Source of the DNA: Brevibacillus invocatus
GTDB taxonomy: Bacteria > Bacillota > Bacilli > Brevibacillales > Brevibacillaceae
DNA length: 64,000 bases
Direction: 5' to 3'
NCBI RefSeq assembly: GCF_003710915.1
Contig: NZ_RHHR01000002.1
Coordinates: 1 to 64,000, forward strand
The notes under the pieces are model-generated. The model saw only the letters and a list, made by a program, of their open reading frames with translations, searched no databases and was not told the DNA's origin. This document shows positions 18,321 through 28,611 of this stretch, piece by piece (position 1 is the stretch's first letter; every line of letters starts with the position of its first letter). A program made the translations under genes and the position numbers.

Positions 18321-18681
18321 ACTGCTTTTTCTTACCGAAAATCAAATCGATCAGCCAACCAAAAAAACTCATCAACGCTGCAGCTACAATCACCGTACCG
18401 ATATTATCTGGCCAAGGTCCTAGATCAAAGCCATCAATAAAGAAAGCCGTCAAGGCAAATGTTGCTGCATTGACCACAAACCAGAATAATCCAAGCGTCA
18501 TGATCCGCAACGGCAGTGTGAGCAACATGATGACCGGACGAATCATCGTATTTACCAATCCCAGTACCAAGGCAGCCCATACAGCTACTCCAAAATTGGC
18601 GACACGAATGGATTCAAACCACGAACTGATGTATAACAAGGCAGCACCATTCAAGAAAAGCATGACAATCCAACGTACCAT
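18319..18681 (-). CDS. yvlD: YvlD-like small membrane protein (phage holin family 4, superfamily IV)
   Basis: A 120-residue protein with four hydrophobic helices and the typical ALVLGLVNTMIRPVIMLLTLP and FDLGPWPDNIGT-like stretches of the YvlD/holin_4_2 family. In B. subtilis yvlD belongs to an envelope-stress operon; function is not established and it is not a real phage holin here. I prefer ATG 18681, where the membrane protein begins (MVRWIVMLFLNG); the longer frame has no ribosome site. Confidence 0.85.
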   Translation of the reverse strand: MVRWIVMLFLNGAALLYISSWFESIRVANFGVAVWAALVLGLVNTMIRPVIMLLTLPLRIMTLGLFWFVVNAATFALTAFFIDGFDLGPWPDNIGTVIVAAALMSFFGWLIDLIFGKKKQ

Positions 18682-18721
18682 CCGCTTCCCCCTCTCTTCG
18701 CTGACCCAACAGCCCAGCACT

Positions 18722-19351
18722 TTAGCGAATGCCTCGAATCTCCAAATTCCACTGTTCAAAAAACTTCTTCATAAACTGATGCCGTTCTTCTGCAATCTGG
18801 CGAGCAGTCGCCGTATACAATCTGTCTTTGATACGGACCAGCTTCCACTCGTATTCGTGAAACGGCGTGTGTTGATCAGGCAGTTCAGCATGGATCGGCT
18901 GACCGATGACACCGGAATACGCGAAAGCTCGGGCTACCCCAATAGCCCCTATGGAATCCAGCTTGTCAGCATCAAACAAGATTTTTTCTTCCAGAGAAGT
19001 AGGCGGCGACTCTTTGCGAAAGCGATGAGCAAGAATCGCTTTTTGCACAAGCATAATCTGCTCTGAATCCATTCCCTCTTCACGCAGCCATTCTCCAGCT
19101 ATACGGGCACTGATCTCGGCGTGGCACTCTCCCGTTCGACGCTCTTCGGCCCGTCCGATATCGTGCAGGAGGGCAGCGAGGCGAAGAAGTGCCATATCTG
19201 CACCTTCCTCGCGCCCAATCCGCTCACACATCGCCATTACCCGGAGATTATGCTGCCAGTCATGCGCAGGATCCTGCCCGTCAAACAAACGCTGTGTGTT
19301 CCGTACCAGGCGTTCTGGCAGGGATGCCGTGGTTTCTGTCACATAGTCCAT
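18722..19351 (-). CDS. HD-domain phosphohydrolase
   Basis: A 209-residue soluble protein with metal-binding HD residues: His in DPAHDWQHNLRV, HD in LAALLHDIGRAE, further His in CHAEISARIAGEWL and Asp in ILFDADKLDSIGA. The pattern matches small YedJ/YpgQ-like HD hydrolases that act on nucleotides. The substrate is not known. It lies 18 bp downstream of uvrA on the same strand and may be cotranscribed. Confidence 0.85.
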   Translation of the reverse strand: MDYVTETTASLPERLVRNTQRLFDGQDPAHDWQHNLRVMAMCERIGREEGADMALLRLAALLHDIGRAEERRTGECHAEISARIAGEWLREEGMDSEQIMLVQKAILAHRFRKESPPTSLEEKILFDADKLDSIGAIGVARAFAYSGVIGQPIHAELPDQHTPFHEYEWKLVRIKDRLYTATARQIAEERHQFMKKFFEQWNLEIRGIR

Positions 19352-19369
19352 CGCTCCACTCTCCCTGCT

Positions 19370-22237
19370 CTATTTGGATACCAATTGTTCCAGCTTGGCT
19401 TTAGTACGAGCGCGATCACGATCCAAAATCGGCTTCAGGTAGGTTCCCGTGTATGAACCATCCAGCTCTGCGACTTGCTCTGGAGTACCCGTTCCTACGA
19501 TTTGCCCACCTCGAGTCCCCCCCTCAGGACCGAGGTCAATGATGTAGTCGACGGTTTTGATCACATCTAGATTATGCTCGATGACCAGCACCGTATCACC
19601 ATTTTCCACCAGCCGCTGCAAAACCTTGAGCAATCGGTCGATGTCATCGGTATGCAGCCCAGTCGTTGGCTCATCCAGAATATAGAGCGTTCGGCCTGTG
19701 CTCCGACGATACAGCTCAGAGGCCAGTTTGACCCGTTGTGCTTCCCCGCCGGACAAGGTTGTCGCCGGTTGGCCGAGCTTCATGTAGCCCAGTCCTACGT
19801 CGATGATCGTCTGCAGCTTTCTTTCAATGCGCGGCAGATTGCGGAAATACTCAACCGCATCCTCAATCGTCATCTCCAGTACATCTGCAATGCTTTTACC
19901 TTTGTATTTCACATCGAGTGTTTCGCGGTTGTAGCGTTTGCCATGACAGACCTCGCAAGGGACATATACATCCGGCAGGAAGTGCATCTCGATCTTGATG
20001 ATGCCGTCACCACTGCATGCCTCGCAGCGTCCTCCCTTGACGTTGAAGCTGAAACGTCCCTTTTTGTAGCCGCGCACCTTGGCCTCGTTGGTCGAGGCGA
20101 ACAAATCGCGAATGTCATCAAAAACCCCTGTATAGGTAGCAGGGTTGGAACGCGGTGTCCGTCCGATAGGCGACTGGTCGATATTGATGACTTTGTCCAG
20201 ATGCTCCAGGCCAGTGATGCGGCGATGCTCACCCGGCTTTACCTTCGCACCATTTAGATCACGTGCCAGCGTCTTTTGCAAAATTTCATTGATCAGTGTA
20301 CTTTTCCCGGAGCCGGAGACACCTGTGACAGCCACGAACAAACCGAGCGGAATTTTGGCGGTTACGTTTTTCAGGTTGTTTTCCTTGGCTCCTTCAATCT
20401 TCACCCATTTATCACTTGTCTCTCGACGTTCCATAGGAACAGGAATAAATTTCCGACCACTCAAATAGGCACCAGTGAGAGAAGCTTCCTGTTGCATCAG
20501 CTCCTCCGGCGTTCCGGTCGCTACAACCTGACCGCCGTGTATGCCCGCACCCGGGCCAATATCGATGATGTAGTCGCATGCCATCATGGTATCCTCATCA
20601 TGCTCCACCACGATCAAGGTATTTCCCAGCTTGGTCATATGCTCCAGTGTTTTGATCAGACGCGCATTGTCGCGTTGATGCAGACCGATGCTCGGCTCGT
20701 CGAGGATGTAGAGCACGCCCATCAGACTGGAACCGATCTGCGTAGCCAATCGAATACGCTGTGCTTCTCCCCCGGACAAGGTCCCGGCTGCACGACTCAA
20801 AGTCAAATAATCCAGACCTACGTCCACCAGGAAATGAAGGCGGCCCTTGATCTCCTTAATGATGAGATTGGCAATTTTCGTTTCCTTTTCAGTCAGATCA
20901 AGCCCTTCCATAAACGAATGCGCGTCCGCGATCGACAGATCCGTCAATTCAGAAATGCTCCGATTCCCAATCTTTACAGCCAGGCTTTCGGGGCGTAAAC
21001 GCTGTCCCTTGCATACCGGGCAAGGCTTTTGACTCATGAATCCTTCAATCTGTTCACGGATATATTCAGAGCTGGTCTCCAAGTGACGGCGCTGAAGATT
21101 GGGAATGACCCCTTCAAATGCAACCGCAGCCTCGCGCACCTGTCCGAACTCATTCTCGTAACGGAACTGAATCTTCTCGCCCTGACTTCCATACATCACG
21201 ATCTTAGCCTGCTCTTCTGGCAGCTCCTCAAACGGCAAATCCATGCGAATGCCGAAGTGACGGCAGGCAGATTCAAGCAATTGCGGATAGTATGTAGACG
21301 ATTTTGGCTCCCAGGCAGCTACAGCCCCCTCTGCCAGAGGCAAGGTCACATCCGGTACTACCATGTCTGGGTCTACTTCCAGCTTGACCCCAAGACCATC
21401 ACATTCCGGGCATGCACCGAACGGGCTGTTAAAGGAAAAGATGCGCGGTTCGAGCTCACCGATAGAAAAACCACAAATGGCGCAAGCATGGTGTTCGCTA
21501 AAAAGCAGCTCTTCCTGCTCCATCACATCCACGATCACCTTGCCGTCTGCCAGTCGAAGAGCAGTCTCCAACGAGTCGGCCAATCGGGATGCGGCATCCG
21601 GTTTGACAACGATCCGGTCGACCACTACCTCGATATTGTGCTTCTTGTTCTTCTCTAGCTTGATTTCTTCTGACAGATCGCGTGTATCCCCGTTCACTCT
21701 GACGCGAACGAAGCCCTGCTTCCGGATATCCTCCAGCAGCTTGACGTGTTCGCCCTTACGTCCCTGAACCATCGGAGCCAGGATTTGAATCCGCGTCCGC
21801 TCCGGATACTCCATCACCCGATCCACCATTTGCTCGACCGTTTGTGACTGAATCTCCGTCCCATGCTCAGGGCAGATGGCTCTCCCCACACGAGCGTAAA
21901 AGAGACGCAGGTAATCGTAAATTTCAGTGACCGTACCCACAGTAGAACGAGGGTTGCGGCTCGTGGTTTTTTGGTCGATAGAAATAGCAGGAGAAAGTCC
22001 CTCGATTGAATCTACGTCCGGCTTGTCCATCTGTCCGAGGAACTGACGAGCATACGCAGAGAGGGACTCTACGTAACGGCGTTGTCCCTCTGCGTAAATA
22101 GTGTCAAATGCCAGGGATGACTTACCCGAACCTGATAAGCCGGTCAAAACGACGAATTTATCTCTAGGAATCACAACATCAATATTTTTCAGGTTGTGGG
22201 CACGAGCGCCCTTCACCACAATATGTTCCAATGGCAT
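19370..22237 (-). CDS. uvrA: Excinuclease ABC subunit A
   Basis: A 955-residue DNA-damage recognition ATPase of nucleotide excision repair. It has two ABC ATPase modules with Walker [15 protein letters not shown] (about 31-44) and [15 protein letters not shown] (about 640), two signature LSGGEAQR motifs, and zinc-finger Cys pairs ([20 protein letters not shown] and [11 protein letters not shown]...[10 protein letters not shown]). Length and all motifs are normal. It lies 15 bp after uvrB, in the usual uvrBA order, so it shares the SOS-type promoter upstream of uvrB. Confidence 0.98.
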   Translation of the reverse strand: MPLEHIVVKGARAHNLKNIDVVIPRDKFVVLTGLSGSGKSSLAFDTIYAEGQRRYVESLSAYARQFLGQMDKPDVDSIEGLSPAISIDQKTTSRNPRSTVGTVTEIYDYLRLFYARVGRAICPEHGTEIQSQTVEQMVDRVMEYPERTRIQILAPMVQGRKGEHVKLLEDIRKQGFVRVRVNGDTRDLSEEIKLEKNKKHNIEVVVDRIVVKPDAASRLADSLETALRLADGKVIVDVMEQEELLFSEHHACAICGFSIGELEPRIFSFNSPFGACPECDGLGVKLEVDPDMVVPDVTLPLAEGAVAAWEPKSSTYYPQLLESACRHFGIRMDLPFEELPEEQAKIVMYGSQGEKIQFRYENEFGQVREAAVAFEGVIPNLQRRHLETSSEYIREQIEGFMSQKPCPVCKGQRLRPESLAVKIGNRSISELTDLSIADAHSFMEGLDLTEKETKIANLIIKEIKGRLHFLVDVGLDYLTLSRAAGTLSGGEAQRIRLATQIGSSLMGVLYILDEPSIGLHQRDNARLIKTLEHMTKLGNTLIVVEHDEDTMMACDYIIDIGPGAGIHGGQVVATGTPEELMQQEASLTGAYLSGRKFIPVPMERRETSDKWVKIEGAKENNLKNVTAKIPLGLFVAVTGVSGSGKSTLINEILQKTLARDLNGAKVKPGEHRRITGLEHLDKVINIDQSPIGRTPRSNPATYTGVFDDIRDLFASTNEAKVRGYKKGRFSFNVKGGRCEACSGDGIIKIEMHFLPDVYVPCEVCHGKRYNRETLDVKYKGKSIADVLEMTIEDAVEYFRNLPRIERKLQTIIDVGLGYMKLGQPATTLSGGEAQRVKLASELYRRSTGRTLYILDEPTTGLHTDDIDRLLKVLQRLVENGDTVLVIEHNLDVIKTVDYIIDLGPEGGTRGGQIVGTGTPEQVAELDGSYTGTYLKPILDRDRARTKAKLEQLVSK

Positions 22238-22252
22238 GAAAGTAACCTCTCC

Positions 22253-24241
22253 TTAGAGTTCAGCCTTTAGCTCAAGAATCAAGTCACGCAATTCGGCAGC
22301 GCGTTCAAACATCAGACTGCGTGCTGCCTCCTTCATTTCTTCTTCCATCCGTTCGATGACCGCCAGGCGATCCTTCTTCGGCATCTTCTTGAATTCTGCA
22401 TGTGGCAGATAGTCGGCTTTTTCTTCCGCTACCTTTGTAGCTTCAATCACGTCTCGTACAGCTTTCTTCACCGTCTGCGGCGTGATGCCATTCTTTTCAT
22501 TGTACGCCATTTGAATCTCGCGACGGCGCTCCGTCTCGCGGATCGCGGCTGTCATGGAATCCGTCATCTTGTCTGCATACATGATGACGCGTCCTTCCGA
22601 GTTGCGTGCCGCACGTCCAATCGTCTGGATCAGCGAACGCTCGTTGCGCAGGAAGCCCTCTTTATCCGCATCGAGAATCGCAACCAGTGAAACCTCTGGC
22701 AGATCAAGACCCTCACGCAGCAGGTTGATCCCCACCAGCACATCGAACTCACCCAAGCGCAACGAACGCAAAATCTGCATCCGCTCGATGGTCTTGATAT
22801 CCGAGTGCAAATAGCGCACCTTGATACCGATTTCCTTCAAGTAATCAGTCAGATCCTCCGACATTTTCTTCGTCAACGTCGTGACCAGTACCCGTTCGTC
22901 TTTGGCAATCGTCGCCTGAATTTCACCGATCAAATCGTCAATCTGTCCTTTGATCGGACGAACCGATATCGTCGGGTCGACCAGTCCTGTCGGACGGATC
23001 ACCTGCTCTACCACTTTCGGGGTATGCTCCAGCTCATAGGGGCCAGGTGTTGCGGAGATATAGATCGCCTGCGGTATCTTTTCTTCAAATTCAGCGAACT
23101 TCAACGGTCGGTTGTCCCTGGCAGACGGAAGGCGGAAGCCGTGCTCCACCAAGACATCCTTGCGCGCACGGTCGCCATTGTACATCCCACGCACCTGCGG
23201 CAAACTGATGTGCGACTCGTCGATCAACACCAGGTAATCCTCTGGGAAGTAGTCCATCAACGTGTAAGGCGCATGGCCTGGAGGGAGTCCGGTAAGATGG
23301 CGCGAATAGTTTTCAATACCGGAGCAAAAGCCCATCTCCATCATCATCTCGATGTCGTAGCGCGTACGCTGTTCCAACCGCTGTGCCTCCAGCAGCTTGC
23401 CTGCTTCACGAAACTCTGCCAGTCGCTCCTCCAGTTCAGCCTCGATGTTTGCCACAGCCAACTTCAGTTTTTCACTGCGCGTGACATAGTGAGAAGCCGG
23501 GAAAATAGCAACATGATCACGCTGTCCCAGAATTTCCCCGGTTAGGACATCGATCGAAGTGATTCGCTCAATCTCATCACCAAAAAATTCAACACGAATC
23601 GCCTGCTCTCCATGTGACGCAGGAAAAATCTCCACAACATCTCCACGCACGCGAAAGGTTCCTCGAACAAAGTTGATATCGTTGCGCGTGTACTGAATGT
23701 CTACCAAACGATGCAGGATTTCGTCGCGTCCCTTTTCCATTCCGACCCGTAGCGAGAGCAGCAGCTCTCTGTACTCTTCAGGAGAACCCAAACCGTAAAT
23801 GCAGGAAACAGAGGCAACAATAATCACATCGCGACGCTCAAACAGAGAGCTGGTAGCTGAGTGACGCAGCTTATCGATCTCCTCGTTCACACTGGAATCT
23901 TTTTCAATATAAGTATCCGATTGGGGAATGTACGCTTCTGGTTGATAGTAGTCGTAGTAGCTGACGAAATATTCCACAGCGTTGTTGGGGAAAAATTCCT
24001 TGAACTCCGCACATAGCTGGGCTGCCAGTGTTTTGTTGTGCGCCATGACCAGTGTCGGTTTGTTCACCTGGGCAATCACCTGGGCCGCTGTGAATGTTTT
24101 TCCCGTACCCGTCGCCCCCAGCAAAGTCTGGTGTCGCTTGCCTGCCCGTACGCCCTCGACCAGCTCGGCAATGGCAGTAGGCTGGTCACCGGATGGCTGA
24201 TACTCCGATACCAATTCAAAACGATCCATTCCCTCGTTCAT
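22253..24241 (-). CDS. uvrB: Excinuclease ABC subunit B
   Basis: A 658-662-residue helicase-like repair protein. It has Walker [18 protein letters not shown], the beta-hairpin region [20 protein letters not shown], Walker [10 protein letters not shown], helicase motifs V/VI ([26 protein letters not shown]), and a C-terminal UVR motif that binds UvrC ([20 protein letters not shown]). ATG 24241 touches its GAGGAG; ATG 24229 is an equally possible start and fits homologues that begin DRFELVS. A LexA box and an extended -10 promoter lie upstream. Confidence 0.98.
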   Translation of the reverse strand: MNEGMDRFELVSEYQPSGDQPTAIAELVEGVRAGKRHQTLLGATGTGKTFTAAQVIAQVNKPTLVMAHNKTLAAQLCAEFKEFFPNNAVEYFVSYYDYYQPEAYIPQSDTYIEKDSSVNEEIDKLRHSATSSLFERRDVIIVASVSCIYGLGSPEEYRELLLSLRVGMEKGRDEILHRLVDIQYTRNDINFVRGTFRVRGDVVEIFPASHGEQAIRVEFFGDEIERITSIDVLTGEILGQRDHVAIFPASHYVTRSEKLKLAVANIEAELEERLAEFREAGKLLEAQRLEQRTRYDIEMMMEMGFCSGIENYSRHLTGLPPGHAPYTLMDYFPEDYLVLIDESHISLPQVRGMYNGDRARKDVLVEHGFRLPSARDNRPLKFAEFEEKIPQAIYISATPGPYELEHTPKVVEQVIRPTGLVDPTISVRPIKGQIDDLIGEIQATIAKDERVLVTTLTKKMSEDLTDYLKEIGIKVRYLHSDIKTIERMQILRSLRLGEFDVLVGINLLREGLDLPEVSLVAILDADKEGFLRNERSLIQTIGRAARNSEGRVIMYADKMTDSMTAAIRETERRREIQMAYNEKNGITPQTVKKAVRDVIEATKVAEEKADYLPHAEFKKMPKKDRLAVIERMEEEMKEAARSLMFERAAELRDLILELKAEL

Positions 24242-24270
24242 CTCCTCGTTGCCTATCTTTTCTCATTTCC

Positions 24271-24279
24271 ATTATAACA
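24271..24279 (-). promoter_or_regulatory. uvrB promoter, extended -10
   Basis: On the minus strand TGTTATAAT (TGn plus a perfect TATAAT, -10 at 24271-24276), about 30 bp upstream of the uvrB start. The -35 is poor, as is common with an extended -10. Confidence 0.65.
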
Positions 24280-24307
24280 CAATTCCGGGGATGTTAAGCC
24301 GGAAATT

Positions 24308-24321
24308 CGAACAAATGTTTG
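24308..24321. promoter_or_regulatory. LexA (DinR) SOS box
   Basis: CGAACAAATGTTTG matches the Gram-positive SOS box CGAAC-N4-GTTCG with one change. It lies just upstream of the -35 region of uvrB, so uvrBA is expected to be damage-inducible. Confidence 0.8.
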
Positions 24322-24409
24322 TCTTCACACTTCATCCTGATTTTCCGATAGTAATAATGAAATCATATTTATGTCCTCACAAGACCCGCCAATTTCAGGG
24401 AGGATCGTT

Positions 24410-25309
24410 ATGTCTGACAATACCGTAAAAAACAACCCTTATATACAACCCCATATGAGCTATCAAGGCAAAAAGGAGTTCTCCACAGAGCTTGACAACA
24501 ATGCCTTCATGAAGCTTTTACTGGAGCAGTTGAAGCATCAGGATCCGATGTCTCCGATGGACAACTCGCAGTTCATCCAACAGACCAGCATGATGACCAT
24601 GGTCGAAAAAATCACCAAGATGGCAACGCTGATGGAGCAATCCAACAACAGCATGCTCACGTTGGAGAAATACGAGCAGCTGGTTGGACGCACCGCCACC
24701 TACACCCTGACGACCGCAGATCCTGTAACCGGTGAAACTTCCACCGAGACCAAGGAAGGCAACATCGAAGCCGTCTACATGGATAATAACAAGATCTACT
24801 TCCGTCTTGCCGGAGAAACCACTCCGATTCCTCTCACCGACATTAAAGGACTGGAATCCCAGGGCATGGCCGGAAATGCAATCGACAGCAGTGTGAAGTT
24901 CATGGAAATGATCGGCAGCACCGTATCCTACAAAACCACTACGCAAGTGGAAGGAAGCGAGCCTGTTGAGGTCATAAAGGACGGCGTGATCACTGGCTTC
25001 TCGATGAAAAACGGCGTGGCTCAATTCCAATTGGATAACGGCGCCACCGTCAAACTGGATGAAATCACGGGCATGTCCGTAAACCCGGATAACCAAGCCA
25101 TGAGCAGCTCGCTGCAATACGCCCAAATGATCGGATTCTCCGTCACCTACAACCAATCGACTACTAACACAGACGGTACCACCTCTTCCGAAGAGATGTC
25201 GGGTATCATCCAGGCTGTCAGCATGAAGAATGGACTGATCGAATTCGTGCTGGAAGACGGCAAAAAAGTGTCACTTCAGCAAATTACCGGCTACGAAGCT
25301 CAAGCCTAA
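24410..25309 (+). CDS. flgD: Orphan FlgD-like flagellar hook-capping protein with three repeated modules
   Basis: A 299-residue protein. Residues about 25-85 match the FlgD N-terminal domain (NNAFMKLLLEQLKHQDPMSP...DNSQFIQQTSMM). The remainder is unusual: three similar modules at about 88-148, 163-222 and 236-294, each of the form (L/M)(V/I)G..(A/V)(T/S)Y....G.I..V.M.N....F.L..G....L..I.G, resembling the FlgD Tudor-like domain. I see no Ig-like domain. ATG 24410 has AGGGAGG upstream. No hook or basal-body genes are adjacent. It may cap a hook variant or act in another surface process. Confidence 0.85.
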   Translation: MSDNTVKNNPYIQPHMSYQGKKEFSTELDNNAFMKLLLEQLKHQDPMSPMDNSQFIQQTSMMTMVEKITKMATLMEQSNNSMLTLEKYEQLVGRTATYTLTTADPVTGETSTETKEGNIEAVYMDNNKIYFRLAGETTPIPLTDIKGLESQGMAGNAIDSSVKFMEMIGSTVSYKTTTQVEGSEPVEVIKDGVITGFSMKNGVAQFQLDNGATVKLDEITGMSVNPDNQAMSSSLQYAQMIGFSVTYNQSTTNTDGTTSSEEMSGIIQAVSMKNGLIEFVLEDGKKVSLQQITGYEAQA

Positions 25310-25314
25310 AAGCA

Positions 25315-25360
25315 AAATCCGCACTCCACCGATCGTTGGTGAGTGCGGATTTCTTTTTCT
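25315..25360 (+). terminator. Terminator after the FlgD-like gene
   Basis: A 12-bp perfect stem AAATCCGCACTC / GAGTGCGGATTT, extended by CACC/GGTG in the loop, followed by TTTCTTTTT. It may also work for the convergent gene ending at 25379. Confidence 0.92.
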
Positions 25361-25378
25361 GTAAAAACGCTCGAATCG

Positions 25379-27058
25379 CTATTCCTTGACAGTAACCTTG
25401 CCTGTCAAAGCATCTACCTGAATCGTTGCATCCATCTTCTGTTCTCCACCGCAGAAGCAATGGGCTTTTGTCTGGCGGAACGACAAGTCGTAAGCCAGCT
25501 TCCAGGTGACAGCTCCAGTTTCTGGATGGATCATATGGACGTAAGTCAGCTCCAATGGATACGACTTCAGCAACTGATTGACGGCAGCCTGCTGAGGAAT
25601 GGATTTGGAGGCTTGCTGGAATACCATATCACTCGGGCGATTCACGGTGAACTCCTCGATTGCACCGGTCATGCCTTGAATGGAAATCGTGTACATCCCT
25701 TCTTCCAAGCGCTGACCTTCCCGATAGACAGGCGTACCGTTGACGACCATATCTGCTGTGATGAGTGTGGTCTGTTCGTTGCCTACATCACTCAATAGGA
25801 TTGGATTGGGGCCAGTAGGAAGAAGTCGTCTCAATGCCTCTTCGGCTGTGCTCCAGTCACGTTTTTTGTCCAGCTTCCCATTCTTTTGAACTTCATCCTT
25901 GCTGACGAAGCGGAGTACCTCGCCCGTCTTGGCATTCGTCACCAGCATGAGATGCTTTTTCTCTTCTGGTTTCACGGTATCAGGGAACATGCCCAGCTCA
26001 TATTGCTTATCCGCATTGGCAGCGTCTTGCCGGAAATATCCCCAGATAAAATAGCGCAGCGCACTTCCGTCTTCCCGCTTTTCCTCAAATGACACCAATG
26101 GCAGCTTTCCAGGCTCAGCTTTGAACAGCCATCTCACCAGATCGGCGGCCTGAGAGTCTGACATTGCTGACCATCTTTCCCCGGTTCCATTCAGGTTTAC
26201 CGTTTGAACAGATGGCTGCAAGTCAAGCAATCGCTTGCCATTCATCGCATCCAGCGCACTTCCCGTATGGCTTTGGCTAATGATCCCGTCCTTCACGAGA
26301 TAGACCAGACGCGCTTCTACTCGCTTATCATTTGGTGCATTTTCAGGGAGCAGGTAGATCAGCTCCAATGGCTTGCTCTCGTTGTAGCGCTGGAGCGCTT
26401 GCTGGGAGGAGATGGCGCGCGTAGCCGGAGGGAACGAAGCTGCAATCAGTTTTTCATGCGATTTCCCGTTAAAATTGCGGAACCCGATCAGTCTCCCCGT
26501 CGAATCAAAGGTGACGAATGAATCATAGGCATCATCCAGGGACACATGGTTAATCTTCCGGACCAACCGTACAGTAGTCAGTCCATCCTTGGTCACGACT
26601 TCTCTGGACTGATACGTATTCCCAATATTTTGCAAGCCTGTTACAAAGGCCACTGCCTTCGTGCTCGCTTGTGCATCTGTCAATGTTGCTGGCTTTTCAG
26701 ATTTTTGTGGCTTGAGTTCCAGGATCAGCAAATCGCCCGTTGTTGGGTCGAATACAGCGCGATCACCGTTTGGATTCGGATCCTTGGCTGACTCCGCAAA
26801 CGCAATAGCCACCCCGGATACACCCGGACCATCCACTTCCCCAATATAGACAACATGGCGCTTCGACAATTCCGGAACCAATCGAACCACCTGTTGGATT
26901 CCTTTTGTAATCGTTACAGGCACCGGTGTGACAGCAGCAGCCTGCACTTTTTTCACAGCAGCTGCATGAACGTCGACGATGGGTGTCACCCAAAGGCTAC
27001 CTGCAGCCACTGCTCCTGCCAAAACCAGTAATAAAGGTTTGCGGCTATTCTTCTTCAA
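25379..27058 (-). CDS. Secreted YcdB/YcdC-type repeat protein
   Basis: A 559-residue exported protein. It has a signal peptide with cleavage near VDVHAAA (about 33), then two long repeats with PepSY-like units (for example LTDAQASTKAVAFVTGL and GRLIGFRNFNGK, later STAEEALRRLLP and AVTWKLAYDLSF). This matches the YcdB/YcdC (DUF4901) family of Bacillales surface proteins, whose biochemical role is unknown. No anchor or enzymatic motif is visible. It stands alone, with terminators on both sides. Confidence 0.8.
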   Translation of the reverse strand: MKKNSRKPLLLVLAGAVAAGSLWVTPIVDVHAAAVKKVQAAAVTPVPVTITKGIQQVVRLVPELSKRHVVYIGEVDGPGVSGVAIAFAESAKDPNPNGDRAVFDPTTGDLLILELKPQKSEKPATLTDAQASTKAVAFVTGLQNIGNTYQSREVVTKDGLTTVRLVRKINHVSLDDAYDSFVTFDSTGRLIGFRNFNGKSHEKLIAASFPPATRAISSQQALQRYNESKPLELIYLLPENAPNDKRVEARLVYLVKDGIISQSHTGSALDAMNGKRLLDLQPSVQTVNLNGTGERWSAMSDSQAADLVRWLFKAEPGKLPLVSFEEKREDGSALRYFIWGYFRQDAANADKQYELGMFPDTVKPEEKKHLMLVTNAKTGEVLRFVSKDEVQKNGKLDKKRDWSTAEEALRRLLPTGPNPILLSDVGNEQTTLITADMVVNGTPVYREGQRLEEGMYTISIQGMTGAIEEFTVNRPSDMVFQQASKSIPQQAAVNQLLKSYPLELTYVHMIHPETGAVTWKLAYDLSFRQTKAHCFCGGEQKMDATIQVDALTGKVTVKE

Positions 27059-27189
27059 AAAAATCCTCTCCCTCGTTGTATCCTAATCTAAGAGACGCAT
27101 CAAAAATGGTTTTGTTTCCCAAAAAAGGAGTTCTATAAAATAAATTTTACTTAAAAAGAGTAAGCAAACATGAATCTTATACTTGCTTC

Positions 27190-27236
27190 AAAAAAAGGGG
27201 AGAGTTTTTCGCCTAGACTGTGCGTAAACTCTCCCC
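27190..27236 (-). terminator. Terminator of minJ
   Basis: The 11-bp stem GGGGAGAGTTT / AAACTCTCCCC is followed on the minus strand by seven T. It lies directly behind the minJ stop. The stretch 27059-27189 in front of the YcdB-type gene shows no further clear feature. Confidence 0.92.
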
Positions 27237-27243
27237 TGCTTGC

Positions 27244-28512
27244 TCAAGCTCCAATATTTAGTTTTTCCAGCTTCTGCTTGATCAGCTGGATCACACTGGA
27301 ACGTCTCAAATCAACGTAGACATTCGTTTTTGCGTCAGGCACGACGATGATTCCCAGCTGATGATGATTCCCAGCATACACGGCGCATTGTACAAACTTG
27401 ACCTCCCCTTCATACGTGAGCACTTCCATTTTGCAAAAAGCGGAATTAGCTTGAAGGGCAGGATAGAGATCTTCTTTGTTTCGGACATGAATTCCGTTTA
27501 CTTTTACAATAATCTCACCAGGCAGTATTCCGATTTCTTCTGCTCGTGTCCCCGGGATGACGGCCATCACCTTGATGCCTCGCGAAGATTGAATAAAAAA
27601 CGGTGATCGTTGTGTCTCGTGATACTGGCTCCAGAAAAACAAGGCCTCGTGACCGAAAATCGCAAAACAAGCAGCGAGTACGATCAATGGAGTCAGCCAA
27701 ACCGAAAGCGCTGACAACGCTAACAGGATCACAGCATACAAAGCGAGATGCTTCGAAATTTGCTGCGCTTTTTTGAATGGTGTAGTGGTCTGTGTCATGT
27801 CGGAAAAGCCGGTTACAGACGGCAAAAGCATGAGCCCGAAGGAAGCCGCTTCCGGCCAGAAAAACGGCCATCCCGGATAAAGCGCTCCATTGATCGCGCC
27901 CGGCTCCATCTGCACAAACAAGAACAGTGGAGTCAGCCAGAAGGAATGGAGCAGGTAGGATCCGACGATGCGGCCGCGTTTTCCCTCTACAAAAAGCGGC
28001 GAAGCATCTTTTCCCCCATTCCAGCGTACAAGCATGGCCTCGATGAGATGCATGATCGCCACGAGCGCCAAAAGCGGGATCGGTTTGGCCTGTCCAAACA
28101 TCGCCCACAGGTCACCGGCCACAGGAATGGCAACAGGACCTGGAAACACGCTTGCTATGCCATGCAAAAGCGCCAATAGTCCAGCAGCGTAGGCAAAGCA
28201 CAGAAAGCGCAAGCGAATCAGTGCCAGTATCAATGCCAATCCCCATAACAGGTACAAGTCCTGCGCCTGGATGACGACACCCAGACCAGCTGCCAGCAAG
28301 GAAATCAGCACACCGCCTGCCAGCCCCATCCCTGCAGAACGAATTGTCTGCAAAACAGGGGTCTGGATACGAGCGGCAAACAGCTGTCTTTCGAAATGCA
28401 TCTGTCGCCGGTAATGCAAGTAAATGACGAGCAAAAACAAGTAGAAAACTGGATTTAGAAAAAGCATGGGTATTGCATATAAAATTGAGAGCACGTCTCC
28501 TTGAATCGTCAA
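27244..28512 (-). CDS. minJ: MinJ-like cell-division topology protein (polytopic, PDZ)
   Basis: A 422-residue membrane protein. Residues about 1-310 contain some eight hydrophobic segments. The C-terminal cytoplasmic part (about 320-410) is a PDZ domain (GIKVMAVIPGTRAEEIGILP, GEIIVKVNGIHV). B. subtilis MinJ has this architecture and the same neighbourhood downstream of ctpB; there it bridges DivIVA and MinD to keep division away from poles. The start is uncertain: TTG 28512 sits behind GAGGTGAGG, while a GTG at 28521 is three codons earlier. Confidence 0.8.
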   Translation of the reverse strand: MTIQGDVLSILYAIPMLFLNPVFYLFLLVIYLHYRRQMHFERQLFAARIQTPVLQTIRSAGMGLAGGVLISLLAAGLGVVIQAQDLYLLWGLALILALIRLRFLCFAYAAGLLALLHGIASVFPGPVAIPVAGDLWAMFGQAKPIPLLALVAIMHLIEAMLVRWNGGKDASPLFVEGKRGRIVGSYLLHSFWLTPLFLFVQMEPGAINGALYPGWPFFWPEAASFGLMLLPSVTGFSDMTQTTTPFKKAQQISKHLALYAVILLALSALSVWLTPLIVLAACFAIFGHEALFFWSQYHETQRSPFFIQSSRGIKVMAVIPGTRAEEIGILPGEIIVKVNGIHVRNKEDLYPALQANSAFCKMEVLTYEGEVKFVQCAVYAGNHHQLGIIVVPDAKTNVYVDLRRSSVIQLIKQKLEKLNIGA

Positions 28513-28528
28513 ATGCCTCACCTCGATG

Positions 28529-28565
28529 GTAAAAGAAAAACCACGACATGTAATTTGCCGTGGTT
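28529..28565 (-). terminator. Terminator between ctpB and minJ
   Basis: Minus-strand stem AACCACG / CGTGGTT followed by TTTTTCTTTT, 47 bp after the ctpB stop and just before the minJ ribosome site. It may reduce read-through from ctpB into minJ. Confidence 0.75.
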
Positions 28566-28611
28566 ACCACTTCTACGAGAGCAAGGAAATTCCCTTCCTT
28601 ACACGTACGGT

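Noticed and set aside
18319-18681. Prophage remnant (holin annotation)
   Set aside because: The YvlD-like protein belongs to a holin-named family but is a normal chromosomal gene. No other phage genes are present.
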